Shown in pieces: positions 1 through 7,427 of a DNA stretch of 12,603 nucleotides. Source of the stretch: Bacteroidota bacterium. GTDB taxonomy: Bacteria > Bacteroidota > Bacteroidia > Bacteroidales > GCA-2748055. The notes below the pieces were generated by a model that made no database searches, was not told the origin of the DNA, and saw only the letters and a list, made by a program, of their open reading frames with translations. A program made the position numbers and the translations under genes. The number at the start of each line of letters is the position of its first letter. The stretch's first letter is position 1. Where the stretch lies: assembly GCA_024244665.1 (NCBI GenBank), contig JAAEOI010000484.1:1-12603 (forward strand), given 5' to 3'.

Positions 1-612
1 CTCCCGCTTCTTCTTATGAAATTTCCATTGGTGCTGATCGGCCACCGTTTCAATAACAACAAAGCCGATCAGAAAAACGGCAATAACTCCATCTGCAAAT
101 GTAATCGGACCTCCACCCATGCTCCTTACAACCGGCAGGATCATCAAAAGGATCAATCCCATCTGGTAGAGGGAGATGAACAGCAAATTAAACAGGACCC
201 AGCGCCACCTGGCAGCAAATTCGGGCTTTGCCCTCAATACAGCCCATCGGTAATCCTCCTCACCCTCCCAGAACCGCAGTGAATAACCGCCACGGCGGGA
301 AAAGTTGTAGCTAAGCCGGAGCCCCCATACCGACACCAGTACCGCCATCAGTACGACCCTCGGCTCAAATGAGGATTCCCATGCCACCACCCATACATAG
401 GCCAACGGGATGGTACTCCAGAGTTTGTCGACCTGGCTGTAATTATTGCTTATAGTGCTGACAATGAAACTGAGCAGGGCTGCCACAAGGTAGATAATCG
501 CCAGGCGGGCAAGTACCGAACCTTGCAGTGCGGTAAGCGGATCATCAAACCTGAACGCAATAAAAGGTATTACAATAATGGTCACCAGAAGGGCCACGAC
601 AGTCTTCCACAT
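1..612 (-). CDS. DUF1295 (steroid 5-alpha-reductase-like) membrane protein, C-terminus cut by window edge
   Basis: Reading the minus strand from ATG at 612 gives 204 codons with no stop before the window edge, so the C-terminus is missing. An in-frame TAA lies just upstream, making this ATG the only reasonable start. The protein opens with a hydrophobic helix (about residues 4-20), then a second (about 35-52), then the family hallmark NNYSQVDKLWS (about 55-65). A third helix is followed by RLSYNFSRRGGYSLRFW and EGEEDYRW, then two more helices and ADQHQWKFH near the end. These motifs and their order match the DUF1295 family, which is related to 3-oxo-5-alpha-steroid 4-dehydrogenases and other NADPH-dependent membrane reductases; the family is usually about 260 residues. 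The substrate is unknown. It follows the O-methyltransferase on the same strand after a 278-bp gap, so co-transcription is possible but not evident. Confidence 0.85.
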   Translation of the reverse strand, partial: MWKTVVALLVTIIVIPFIAFRFDDPLTALQGSVLARLAIIYLVAALLSFIVSTISNNYSQVDKLWSTIPLAYVWVVAWESSFEPRVVLMAVLVSVWGLRLSYNFSRRGGYSLRFWEGEEDYRWAVLRAKPEFAARWRWVLFNLLFISLYQMGLILLMILPVVRSMGGGPITFADGVIAVFLIGFVVIETVADQHQWKFHKKKRE

Positions 613-682
613 ATCCCGAGATCTTAGTTAGCAAGGGTAAATATAACAAATGTGGTAATACCGGAAGATAGTCTCTTCTTCT

Positions 683-844
683 TTGCCTGTCTACAGATGG
701 GTTGCTGACCAGACAAGCGGCCCAAAGAGCAAAATATTTCTTTCTAAATACTTTAAAATGACATTTCTGGAAATTCAGCATAGCGAGCCCAAAATGACCC
801 ATGGAAAGACCAATGATATGAATGATCAACATAAATTCTCTCAT
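683..844 (-). pseudogene. Possible remnant of a small membrane protein
   Basis: The gap between the DUF1295 gene and the O-methyltransferase has one weak coding signal. On the minus strand, ATG at 844 opens a hydrophobic N-terminus (MREFMLIIHIIGLSMG) that resembles the first helix of small Bacteroidota integral membrane proteins. The reading then becomes basic and low in hydrophobicity and runs on into the DUF1295 start region in another frame, which suggests a decayed gene. It could equally be a chance ORF; I could not rebuild a longer protein by shifting frame. Confidence 0.2.
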
Positions 845-890
845 AAGTCAAACAAAAACTTAACTCACTCATTATAAAGCTATAGAAATG

Positions 891-2045
891 CTAAATCTTT
901 ACAGCCTCGATGAGGCTGTGGGGTGAGATGGTGGGATGGATTCTCCTGATCCTGAAGCCAGAGGTTTCCAGCAGGGTAAGCCATTGGGCCCGGGTGCGCT
1001 CTTTGCCCCCTGCTGCAGCCATCATCAGGATATCGCTCATTTTTCCAAAGGAGGGCTGGTTCCCCTCATCCAGAACTGCTTCAATAACCAGGAGGCGGGA
1101 GAGCTGATCCATTGCCTTATGAACGTTTCGAAGGATCCTTACAGATGAATCATCATCCCAGTCGTGCAGCACACTCTTTAACATGTACAGGTCACCTCCT
1201 GCCGGCACGCTCTCAAAGAAATCACCCTCAAGTGCCTCCATTCGTCCGGACAGAGAGTAACGGGCAATGATGTCCTCAGTATTTAAAAGCACGTTGGGAA
1301 GGTCAAACACCAGACCCCTGCTCTTAGGGGCCTTGCTTAATACGGTTGCCAGTAAGAGGCCCTCCCCACCTCCAATGTCGATGATATTACCGAATTTCTT
1401 AAATGGAAAGGCTGAAAGCAGTGCCGGTACCTGCATCTTTGATGCGCTGGTCATCGCTTTGTTAAACCACTCGTTTCTCTTATCCTCGCTTCCAATGTGG
1501 TCAAAAAGGGCTTTCCCGGAGTGTTCTCCTGAAACAGTATCCCCGGTACGCACACTATGAATCAGGTCACCAAACATCCTGAAGTGGTTACGGTTCAGGT
1601 GAAGGAGTATGAGGTAACGGATCTGATCGTCCTGCAAAGGCACAGCCAGCGGGCTTATTTCAAAGCTCCTGCCCTTCACTTCCCTGAAGACATCATGGGA
1701 AGCAAGCATCCGCATCACGCGGTAGAGGGATTCCGAATGGGTGCTTGTGAGTTCAGCCAGTTCATCAATGCTCCTGGGGCCCTCCTTCACAAGGTCTGCG
1801 ATCCCCAGTTCCGCAGCCACACTGACTCCTGCCGCAAGCCACATGTTATGGGCCATCTCCCACATAACAAGGTTGGGATGGGTAAAACGGCGATTCATCC
1901 TCAGGAAAAAATGGCGGATTTTTTCTGTAATCCTGACAAAATGCAAGGGAGGATAGGAGGAAATTTCAGGTTCGTTATTCATTTTCATCAAGGCAAAACA
2001 GGTCTCATGAGATGGAAGATAAGGAGCTTTTTGAAACCATGCCAC
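891..2045 (-). CDS. COMT-type SAM-dependent O-methyltransferase
   Basis: This 384-residue protein has the two-domain layout of the plant COMT/bacterial small-molecule O-methyltransferase family. A helical winged dimerisation domain (about residues 58-135, MWEMAHNMWLAAGVSVAAEL) precedes a Rossmann methyltransferase domain. The SAM loop is IIDIGGGEG (221-229), the acidic ribose-binding region is VFDLP (246-250), EGDFFE lies at 273-278, and the catalytic-base motif is SVLHDWDD with His294. The C-terminal GKERTRAQWLTLLETSGF is also typical. The family usually methylates a phenolic or enolic hydroxyl of a secondary metabolite. It is divergent from the ABC/BtrH/ACP operon, with only 30 bp between this outermost start and the ATPase start. 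ATG codons at 1988 or 1982 (365 or 363 residues) would leave room for a promoter and fit family length better, so the true start is uncertain. The methyl acceptor is not deducible from sequence. Confidence 0.88.
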   Translation of the reverse strand: MAWFQKAPYLPSHETCFALMKMNNEPEISSYPPLHFVRITEKIRHFFLRMNRRFTHPNLVMWEMAHNMWLAAGVSVAAELGIADLVKEGPRSIDELAELTSTHSESLYRVMRMLASHDVFREVKGRSFEISPLAVPLQDDQIRYLILLHLNRNHFRMFGDLIHSVRTGDTVSGEHSGKALFDHIGSEDKRNEWFNKAMTSASKMQVPALLSAFPFKKFGNIIDIGGGEGLLLATVLSKAPKSRGLVFDLPNVLLNTEDIIARYSLSGRMEALEGDFFESVPAGGDLYMLKSVLHDWDDDSSVRILRNVHKAMDQLSRLLVIEAVLDEGNQPSFGKMSDILMMAAAGGKERTRAQWLTLLETSGFRIRRIHPTISPHSLIEAVKI

Positions 2046-2075
2046 TATTTGAGCGGTTTTTAGCTAAATTCGCTG

Positions 2076-2825
2076 ATGGTGGAGAGCATCATTTATATTG
2101 ATCAGCTGAAGAAGCGTTATAAGGGATCACATGAGGAGGCCTTGAAAGGGGTCGATCTGGAGATAAAAAGCGGGGAATTTTTCGGACTGCTGGGGCCTAA
2201 TGCTGCCGGGAAATCGACCCTGATCTCCATCCTTTGCGGAATTCTCTCACCCACCTCTGGGAGGGTGGTGCTCTTCGGGGAAAACCTCAATCTCAACCGG
2301 GAACAGCGCAAAAGCAGGATCGGGCTGATTCCCCAGGAGATCGCTCTCTACCCCACGCTCACCGTAGAAGAGAACATCCATTATTTCGGCCGTCTGCATG
2401 GAATTCCGGGCAAAGTACTCCGGGAAAAAGCATTAGAAAGCATCCGCCTGTTTAACCTTGAAGAACACCGAAATAAACCCATTTCAAAATGTTCGGGAGG
2501 GATCAAAAGGAGGGTTAACCTGATTGCAGGGGTGATCCACCAGCCGGAACTGATCCTGCTGGATGAACCCACCCTTGGTGTTGATCCACAACTGCGATCC
2601 ATGATCTTCGATTTCCTTCTGGGGCTGAACAGTGAGGGTGCCACCCTTATCTATACCACCCACTATATGAAAGAGGCGGAGATCCTGTGCAACAGGGTGG
2701 GAATTATCGAGCACGGAAGCATCCTGAAAAAAGGAAATCCGGATGAACTGATCTCTTCGGAACCGGGGTGCACGGACCTTGGACAACTATTCTTAACCCT
2801 GACAGGAAGGGACCTGAGGGATTAG
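2076..2825 (+). CDS. ABC-2 type transporter ATP-binding protein
   Basis: A 249-residue nucleotide-binding domain with all ABC landmarks: Walker A GPNAAGKST (40-48), Q-loop IPQE with Gln87, signature CSGGIKRR (139-146), Walker B LILLDE with Glu164, D-loop VDP (169-171), and switch His196 in TTHYMKE. It powers the permease encoded next, three bases after its stop. Two motifs differ from the commonest form: the second residue of the usual GPNGAGK is Ala (GPNAAGK), and the signature is CSGGIK instead of LSGGQ. Both keep the glycine, lysine and serine contacts needed for ATP binding. ABC-2 systems with one ATPase and one permease gene usually export lipids, polysaccharide intermediates, antibiotics or other small metabolites. 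With BtrH, ACP and sulfotransferase genes downstream, product export or self-protection is the likely role. Start is the ATG at 2076; no Shine-Dalgarno is visible. Confidence 0.95.
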   Translation: MVESIIYIDQLKKRYKGSHEEALKGVDLEIKSGEFFGLLGPNAAGKSTLISILCGILSPTSGRVVLFGENLNLNREQRKSRIGLIPQEIALYPTLTVEENIHYFGRLHGIPGKVLREKALESIRLFNLEEHRNKPISKCSGGIKRRVNLIAGVIHQPELILLDEPTLGVDPQLRSMIFDFLLGLNSEGATLIYTTHYMKEAEILCNRVGIIEHGSILKKGNPDELISSEPGCTDLGQLFLTLTGRDLRD

Positions 2826-2828
2826 CAG

Positions 2829-4058
2829 ATGGGAAAATACCTCGCCATAGTAAAGAAAGAATTCCTCCAGGTGGTACGGGACCTGCCCGGACTGGGCCTC
2901 TTGTTCCTGATGCCCGCTTTGATGTTAATATTAATCACCCTCACACAGGAGAAGGTGATGACCGGTATGGATACCTCCTCAAAAGTACTGCTCGTTAATT
3001 CGGATGGGGCTACACTGGGAAATAGCATTGAAGAAGAGCTTAACCGGGAATCAAAAATAGAACTGAAGGTCATGAAATCGGTCGGTGAAGCTGAGAAACT
3101 GGTCTATACCGGCAAATACCGGTTACTGGTTGTGGTTCCCGACAGCTCCACTGAAAAGCTGGAGGACCTTGCCTGGGACCAGGCATTTGATATGGGTGAG
3201 ATCGACTCGGCCAGGATCAATAAACTGACAGGAATCCGATTGTTGTACGATCCGGCCATGATGAAGCTCTACAAAGACATCATGGGCTACTCCCTGCAGA
3301 GGATCATTGAATCGGCAGCGATCGATCTCTACCTTGATGCCCTCCAGGAGGCACTGGAGACCAATATTACGAACCAGTTTGACCAGAACCTGGTTACTAT
3401 CGAAGAGGGGATTGCAGGGGGAAGTGAATTTCTCCTGGAGTATAACATCGTAAATAACAACGTACCCGCCTTTATCCTCTTTGCCATGTTTTTCATCGTG
3501 ATCCCACTGGCCGGGAGCATCCTGCACGAGAAACAGCAGGGTACAAGGGACCGTATCATGACCCTACCAGTTAGCTGGATCACCCTGCTCCTGGGAAAGA
3601 TCACCGTTTACCTGCTGGTATGCCTGGCACAGTTCTCCCTGATGATTGCCATCGGCAGGTACCTGATCCCACAAATTTGCGACCTGCCTCCACTCTCTCT
3701 GGATGTGAACCTGTTTGCAATGATGTCCGTTACCATTGCATCGGGACTGGCAGCCGTGGGGTTCGGGCTTTTGATAGGGTCATTGTCGTCGACCTTTATG
3801 CAGGCGGCACCCATTGGATCGGTACTGGTGGTGATTCTTGCAATCCTTGGGGGGATCTTCGTGCCCAACTACATGATGCCGGAGCTGGTCAGCAAGATCA
3901 GCTTCATCTCTCCAATGCGATGGGGGGCAGATGCCTACTTCAATATCTTTGCCAGGGAAGCGGGGATGGGCATGGTGTTTCATCAGTTTTTCCTGCTGCT
4001 AACTTTTTTTATCGTTTCTTTAGCCATATCTTTTTACTCCATAAGTAAACGTGCTTAG
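2829..4058 (+). CDS. ABC-2 type transporter permease
   Basis: A 409-residue membrane subunit of the ABC2_membrane_3 type. A cytoplasmic stretch (MGKYLAIVKKEFLQVVRD) leads to membrane helix 1 (about 21-39). A large extracytoplasmic domain follows (about 40-208), then five helices at roughly 210-230, 252-275, 295-318, 330-347 and 383-405. The loop after helix 2 holds the family coupling segment HEKQQGTRDRIMTLPVSW (233-250), which contacts the ATPase. This is the DrrB/YhhJ-like arrangement of exporters. The start ATG lies three bases after the ATPase stop, and the next gene begins directly after this stop codon, so all three are surely co-transcribed. The long extracytoplasmic domain is normal for the family. 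The substrate is not readable from sequence; the biosynthetic genes downstream suggest their product. Confidence 0.93.
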   Translation: MGKYLAIVKKEFLQVVRDLPGLGLLFLMPALMLILITLTQEKVMTGMDTSSKVLLVNSDGATLGNSIEEELNRESKIELKVMKSVGEAEKLVYTGKYRLLVVVPDSSTEKLEDLAWDQAFDMGEIDSARINKLTGIRLLYDPAMMKLYKDIMGYSLQRIIESAAIDLYLDALQEALETNITNQFDQNLVTIEEGIAGGSEFLLEYNIVNNNVPAFILFAMFFIVIPLAGSILHEKQQGTRDRIMTLPVSWITLLLGKITVYLLVCLAQFSLMIAIGRYLIPQICDLPPLSLDVNLFAMMSVTIASGLAAVGFGLLIGSLSSTFMQAAPIGSVLVVILAILGGIFVPNYMMPELVSKISFISPMRWGADAYFNIFAREAGMGMVFHQFFLLLTFFIVSLAISFYSISKRA

Positions 4059-4571
4059 ATGAAAGAGAAGGAGATCAAAATTGATTTTAAGCCTCATCAG
4101 CTTATTCTCTATGCAGAGAAAGAAGATGATACCATAGGGCCGGTGTTATCCGGCTCGTACATGGCAAAAAACCACCTGGCCGATTTTCATCAGATCTGGG
4201 GAAATCTTGAAAAGGAGACCTTCGAACAGCTGGTAAAAAAAGAGATCAGCCCCATTGCCCGATTCAAAGAGCTGCAGGAGCTAACCACCTCCGAACTGGC
4301 TTCAAGAACCGGCTTGTCCAAACGAAAAGTAAAACGACACCTCACATACAGGCACTTCATGAAAGCAAGTGTCAAAGAGCTGCAGAAATATGCTGATGTA
4401 TTTAATGTTCCCGTGGCCAATTTTTTCCAGATCATCTCAACCAGGCAGGATGGAAGCTGGAACATGGGGCACAACGCCGAAGCAGCAAAGAAAATCCCCC
4501 TGACCATCAACCAGGAAAAAACAGGCAATCCCCTGGTTGTGATTACTAATCCGGAAAAGAACAAATCTTGA
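4059..4571 (+). CDS. Helix-turn-helix protein of the BtrH/ACP operon
   Basis: A 170-residue soluble protein whose ATG follows the permease stop with no gap. The centre (about 66-127) reads as a helix-turn-helix: FKELQELTTSELASRTGLSK, with recognition-helix candidate SKRKVKRHLTYRHF, then KELQKYADVFNVPVANFFQI, which resembles the last helices of Xre/Cro-type domains. The first 60 residues (IKIDFKPHQLILYAEKEDD) and the last 40 (KIPLTINQEKTGNPLVVITN) match no domain I recognise. It may be a local regulator, although a regulator in the middle of the operon it serves, between transporter and enzyme genes, is unusual. Alternatively it may be a partner protein using the fold for protein contacts. Its stop TGA overlaps the TTG start of the next gene (TTGA), implying translational coupling. 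Confidence 0.8.
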   Translation: MKEKEIKIDFKPHQLILYAEKEDDTIGPVLSGSYMAKNHLADFHQIWGNLEKETFEQLVKKEISPIARFKELQELTTSELASRTGLSKRKVKRHLTYRHFMKASVKELQKYADVFNVPVANFFQIISTRQDGSWNMGHNAEAAKKIPLTINQEKTGNPLVVITNPEKNKS

Positions 4572-5575
4572 GCACAATATCCTTCAAACACACAATGGCT
4601 GCACACTGTGAGTCAGGTACCGTAGCAAACCTGGTTAATCATAGTGGGCTTGAGATCTCCGAACCATTGGTTTTCGGCATCTCCAGCGGCATCTTCTTTG
4701 GATACATGAAAACGCCCATGAGGGAGTTTCCAACGATCTTTTCCCGCATCAGGCCGGGGAAAATCCTTGAGAATTTCTGTAAAAACACAGGGGTAACCTT
4801 TGTGACCAGAAAATACAGCGATCCGGAAAGAGCCGAGAAAGAACTGGATGCCCTGCTGGAGCAGAATGTACCCGTCGGACTGCAGGTGGATTTCTTTTTC
4901 ATGGATTTCTTCCCGCCCTGGCACCGGGTGCATATTAACGTCCACTACATCGTGGTGATCGGGAAGGAGGATGACCACTACATCATCAGTGACGCCTATC
5001 ACCCTACCGTGGCTAAACTGCACCGGGATTCGCTTCGGAAGGGCAGGTTTGCAAAGGGAAGCATGGCACCGAAGGGGCTGATGTTTTACCCGGTGGAGAT
5101 ACCTTCGGAAATTCCCTTTGAAAAAGGGATCAGGCAAGGTATTAAAAAGACGGTCTTTAACATGCTAAAAATCCCCATGCCCTTCCTGGGGGTAAAAGGG
5201 ATCAGGCGTTTTGGTGATAAACTATCCGACTGGCCCAAATACGCCAGGAGTGAGGAGCAGCTTGCCCATAATATTTTCATGATTACCACCATGCTGGAGG
5301 ATCAGGGGACCGGGGGAGCAGGATTCAGGTACATTTACGCCTCTTTTCTGCGGGAAGCTGCAACTATCATGGAAGAACCTGTCTTTAAAGAGTACGCGAA
5401 GCGGATGATGGAGATCGGAGATGACTGGAGAAACATCTCACTTTTTGCCTCCAGGATAGCCAAACAAAGAGACCTGGAAAACGGGAAGCTTAAAGAGATG
5501 GGAGAGCTGATCTGTCAAAATGCCGATCAGGAATACAAATTTTTTACCGATCTTAGGAAAACCATCGCATCATAG
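4568..5575 (+). CDS. BtrH-like ACP-dependent acyltransferase (BtrH_N plus DUF4872-like)
   Basis: A 335-residue protein. The N-terminal region (about 6-145) has the BtrH_N pattern: FKHTMAAHCESGTVANLV with the putative nucleophile Cys14, the glycine-rich VFGISSGIFFGYM (35-47), NVHYIVVIGKEDD with His126, and YIISDAYHP with Asp142. Cys/His/Asp in this order recalls the papain-like fold proposed for the family. The C-terminal half (about 180-335), with GTGGAGFRYIYASFLREAA (248-266), resembles DUF4872. In butirosin biosynthesis BtrH transfers an acyl side chain from the carrier protein BtrI to an aminoglycoside amine. Here an ACP gene follows 14 bp downstream, so a similar ACP-to-acceptor transfer is the natural inference. 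The start is taken as TTG at 4568, overlapping the previous stop, because it keeps the conserved F-x-H segment before Cys14. An ATG at 4595 would lose that segment. The acceptor is unknown; no aminoglycoside genes are present. Confidence 0.85.
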   Translation: MSTISFKHTMAAHCESGTVANLVNHSGLEISEPLVFGISSGIFFGYMKTPMREFPTIFSRIRPGKILENFCKNTGVTFVTRKYSDPERAEKELDALLEQNVPVGLQVDFFFMDFFPPWHRVHINVHYIVVIGKEDDHYIISDAYHPTVAKLHRDSLRKGRFAKGSMAPKGLMFYPVEIPSEIPFEKGIRQGIKKTVFNMLKIPMPFLGVKGIRRFGDKLSDWPKYARSEEQLAHNIFMITTMLEDQGTGGAGFRYIYASFLREAATIMEEPVFKEYAKRMMEIGDDWRNISLFASRIAKQRDLENGKLKEMGELICQNADQEYKFFTDLRKTIAS

Positions 5576-5589
5576 AGAGGAAAAGTCAT

Positions 5590-5874
5590 ATGTCTGACCA
5601 GACTTTAAATGATATCAAACTAGAAACCAGGTTGCTGATCCTGGAAACACTGAACATTGAAGATGTTCAGCCGGAAGAGATCAGCAACGGTGTATCATTG
5701 TTGAGCGGTGAGAATACCATCACGATCGACTCCATCGATGTGCTGGAGGTGGTGGTTGCCATACAAAAAAGATTCAATGTCGAGATACGCGATCAGAACC
5801 ATGCCAGGCATATCGTGAATACAATTGATACCATCGCTGAATTTATCCATACACAGCACCAGGAGGAATCCTGA
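5590..5874 (+). CDS. Stand-alone acyl carrier protein
   Basis: A 94-residue acidic protein with the four-helix carrier-protein pattern. The phosphopantetheine attachment motif is IDSIDVLEVV, with Ser48 in D-S-I-D. Helix 1 is DIKLETRLLILETL (8-21), and the closing helix is NTIDTIAEFIHTQ (77-89). The motif follows DSxx with Asp after Ile rather than the DSL of fatty-acid ACPs, pointing to a specialised carrier. A purine-rich stretch (AGAGAGGAAAAG) lies about 5-16 bp before ATG 5590, one of the few Shine-Dalgarno-like sites in the window. It sits between the BtrH-like gene and the sulfotransferase, so it likely presents the acyl donor to BtrH. No ketosynthase, AMP-ligase or phosphopantetheinyl transferase lies in the window, so activation and loading must use enzymes encoded elsewhere. 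Confidence 0.92.
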   Translation: MSDQTLNDIKLETRLLILETLNIEDVQPEEISNGVSLLSGENTITIDSIDVLEVVVAIQKRFNVEIRDQNHARHIVNTIDTIAEFIHTQHQEES

Positions 5875-5896
5875 TCTGCTGTTCCCGGGCACTCCC

Positions 5897-6946
5897 ATGA
5901 ATATCTTTACCATCATACTGGGAACCAGGTTCTCCGTCCTCATGAAGCTGATCTTTCGAAACGGAATATCACTCCGTCTGGTATACCTGGTCAGGTTCCT
6001 GATGCTGCTCATGAACTCTCTGATTGCATCAACCCTTATCCTTGCCGAAAAAAGGAACTACGGCAAGAAGACCCGGGAAACTGAAATTGCCCTTGCTCCC
6101 GTCTTCATTGTCGGTCACTGGCGCACAGGGAGCACCCTGCTTCACCAGCTGATCAGCCTGGATCCGCAATTCACGGCCCCTACAATGGTACAGACTGTGA
6201 TCCCCGACCATCTCGTGTTCAGTACTAAATACTATGTTCCCATCCTGAAAAAGGCCTTGCCCAAAAGTCGTCCCATGGACAACGTTGCACTCACACCCTT
6301 TGAGCCCCAGGAAGAGGAGTTTGCCCTGATCCGGATGGGTTCTGAAAGTCCAGTCGAAAAGCTGATCTTCCCCCGGGGCGAGGGATATTTCCTGAAAGGA
6401 TATGACCGCTATGTTCCCTCTGGGAAAAACCTGGAGAAATGGAAAAAAAACCTGGTCACCTTTTTCAAAAAGATTACCCTTCAGACCGGGAAACAAATCA
6501 TCTCCAAAAACCCTTATCACACCATGCGCATGGAACTGCTGGCCGAAATGTTCCCCGGAGCCAGGTTTATTCATATCACCCGCGATCCCATGAAAGTGGT
6601 CCCCTCCACTATACACATGTGGAATATCGTGGCTGACGGAAACAGCTTAAAGAGGGGGTGGAAAGAGCCCAATGTCAGCGACACTATCTCTGTATTACGT
6701 GATTTCCTGGGCTATGTGGCCGAAGTCCGTAAAAAACTGGATAACCCTTTCGCAGAGATTCGGTTCGAAGAGTTGGAAGCGGATCCTGTACGGATGCTTA
6801 AGAAAATATACTCGGAGCTGGACCTTCAATGGTCAGACGCATTTGAAACAGCAGCAAGGAAATTCCTTTCAGCCAACAGCAGCTATAAAAAAAACATCTA
6901 CAAACTAACTGCAGAGGAGCAGGAGACTATCAACCTGAGGTTGTGA
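5897..6946 (+). CDS. PAPS-dependent sulfotransferase family protein
   Basis: A 349-residue protein from ATG 5897, 22 bp after the ACP stop. The frame stays open to an ATG at 5825, but that start would overlap the ACP gene by 50 bp. Motifs are those of the Sulfotransfer_3-like group: the 5'-phosphosulfate loop PVFIVGHWRTGSTLLHQL (68-85), the family motif TPFEPQEEEFAL (133-144), and the 3'-phosphate site FIHITRDPMKVVPSTIHMW (224-242) with Arg229 and Ser237. The closing RFEELEADP (289-297) is also typical. A hydrophobic stretch (about 27-50) before the loop could anchor the protein in the membrane, suggesting a lipid-like substrate. The family moves sulfuryl from PAPS to a hydroxyl or amine. The operon context suggests it modifies the ACP-bound or BtrH-made product. 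Its stop abuts the convergent YCII gene stop. Confidence 0.87.
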   Translation: MNIFTIILGTRFSVLMKLIFRNGISLRLVYLVRFLMLLMNSLIASTLILAEKRNYGKKTRETEIALAPVFIVGHWRTGSTLLHQLISLDPQFTAPTMVQTVIPDHLVFSTKYYVPILKKALPKSRPMDNVALTPFEPQEEEFALIRMGSESPVEKLIFPRGEGYFLKGYDRYVPSGKNLEKWKKNLVTFFKKITLQTGKQIISKNPYHTMRMELLAEMFPGARFIHITRDPMKVVPSTIHMWNIVADGNSLKRGWKEPNVSDTISVLRDFLGYVAEVRKKLDNPFAEIRFEELEADPVRMLKKIYSELDLQWSDAFETAARKFLSANSSYKKNIYKLTAEEQETINLRL

Positions 6947-7288
6947 TCAACCACCCGGGGTTGGCAAAGATTCATGGATCTCAATTTCACATTCAGCTGT
7001 CCAGTCCAGATGGGGATGATCTTTCATCAGGACCCTGGCCTGTTCCATGCTTTCTGCCTGAAGAATAGAGAACCCACAGACTTGCCGACTGCTATCTTCT
7101 GATACTCCTCCTGGACCTATTTTCAATCCTTTAGCCAGGGGAGTCCCCATATCTACCAGGTGATCCCCGCACTTTTTAGCCCAGGCCATCCAGGCTTCCA
7201 TCCCTTTTTCCATCTCTTCCGGAGAAGACCCTTCCGTTTGCTTCCATGCGTCGATGGGAGCATGATAGAGAACCATATATTTTTTCAT
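6947..7288 (-). CDS. YCII-family protein
   Basis: A 113-residue protein with the YCII-related (DGPF-type) ferredoxin-like pattern: a first strand MKKYMVLYHAP, a helix region SPEEMEKGMEAWMAWAKKCG, a hairpin around VDMGTPLAKGLKI, then VCGFSILQAESMEQARVLMKDHPHL and the final strand CEIEIHESLPT. YCII proteins are small dimeric proteins of mostly unknown function; some act as dehydrochlorinases or accompany ECF sigma factors, but no sigma factor gene is next to this one. The 139 bp upstream hold no other gene, so it appears monocistronic. It converges on the sulfotransferase with no bases between the two stop codons. Confidence 0.88.
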   Translation of the reverse strand: MKKYMVLYHAPIDAWKQTEGSSPEEMEKGMEAWMAWAKKCGDHLVDMGTPLAKGLKIGPGGVSEDSSRQVCGFSILQAESMEQARVLMKDHPHLDWTAECEIEIHESLPTPGG

Positions 7289-7427
7289 AGTCCTTGATTT
7301 TCAATATTGTGTGTAATGTTTGACTCGAGCAGGGCTGAATAGTTCACTATTTATAGAGTTATAACAAAAAATTAACAGAAACCGGTAGCAGTAGACGCTT
7401 TCCAGAAATATGTTCCCTTCTTTTAGG

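Noticed and set aside
1557..2063. 168-codon plus-strand ORF inside the O-methyltransferase
   Set aside because: It is antisense to a clear methyltransferase with intact motifs; the translation has no domain-like pattern.
2048..2072. Promoter for the ABC operon (TTTG and TAAATTCG)
   Set aside because: The spacer is only 13 bp and the predicted transcript would start at the ATG itself, so support is too weak to list.
3123..3527. 134-codon minus-strand ORF within the permease gene
   Set aside because: Antisense shadow of a well-supported membrane protein; the composition is not protein-like.
6029..6616. 195-codon minus-strand ORF within the sulfotransferase
   Set aside because: Antisense to the PAPS-binding motifs; long only because of the GC-rich codon pattern.
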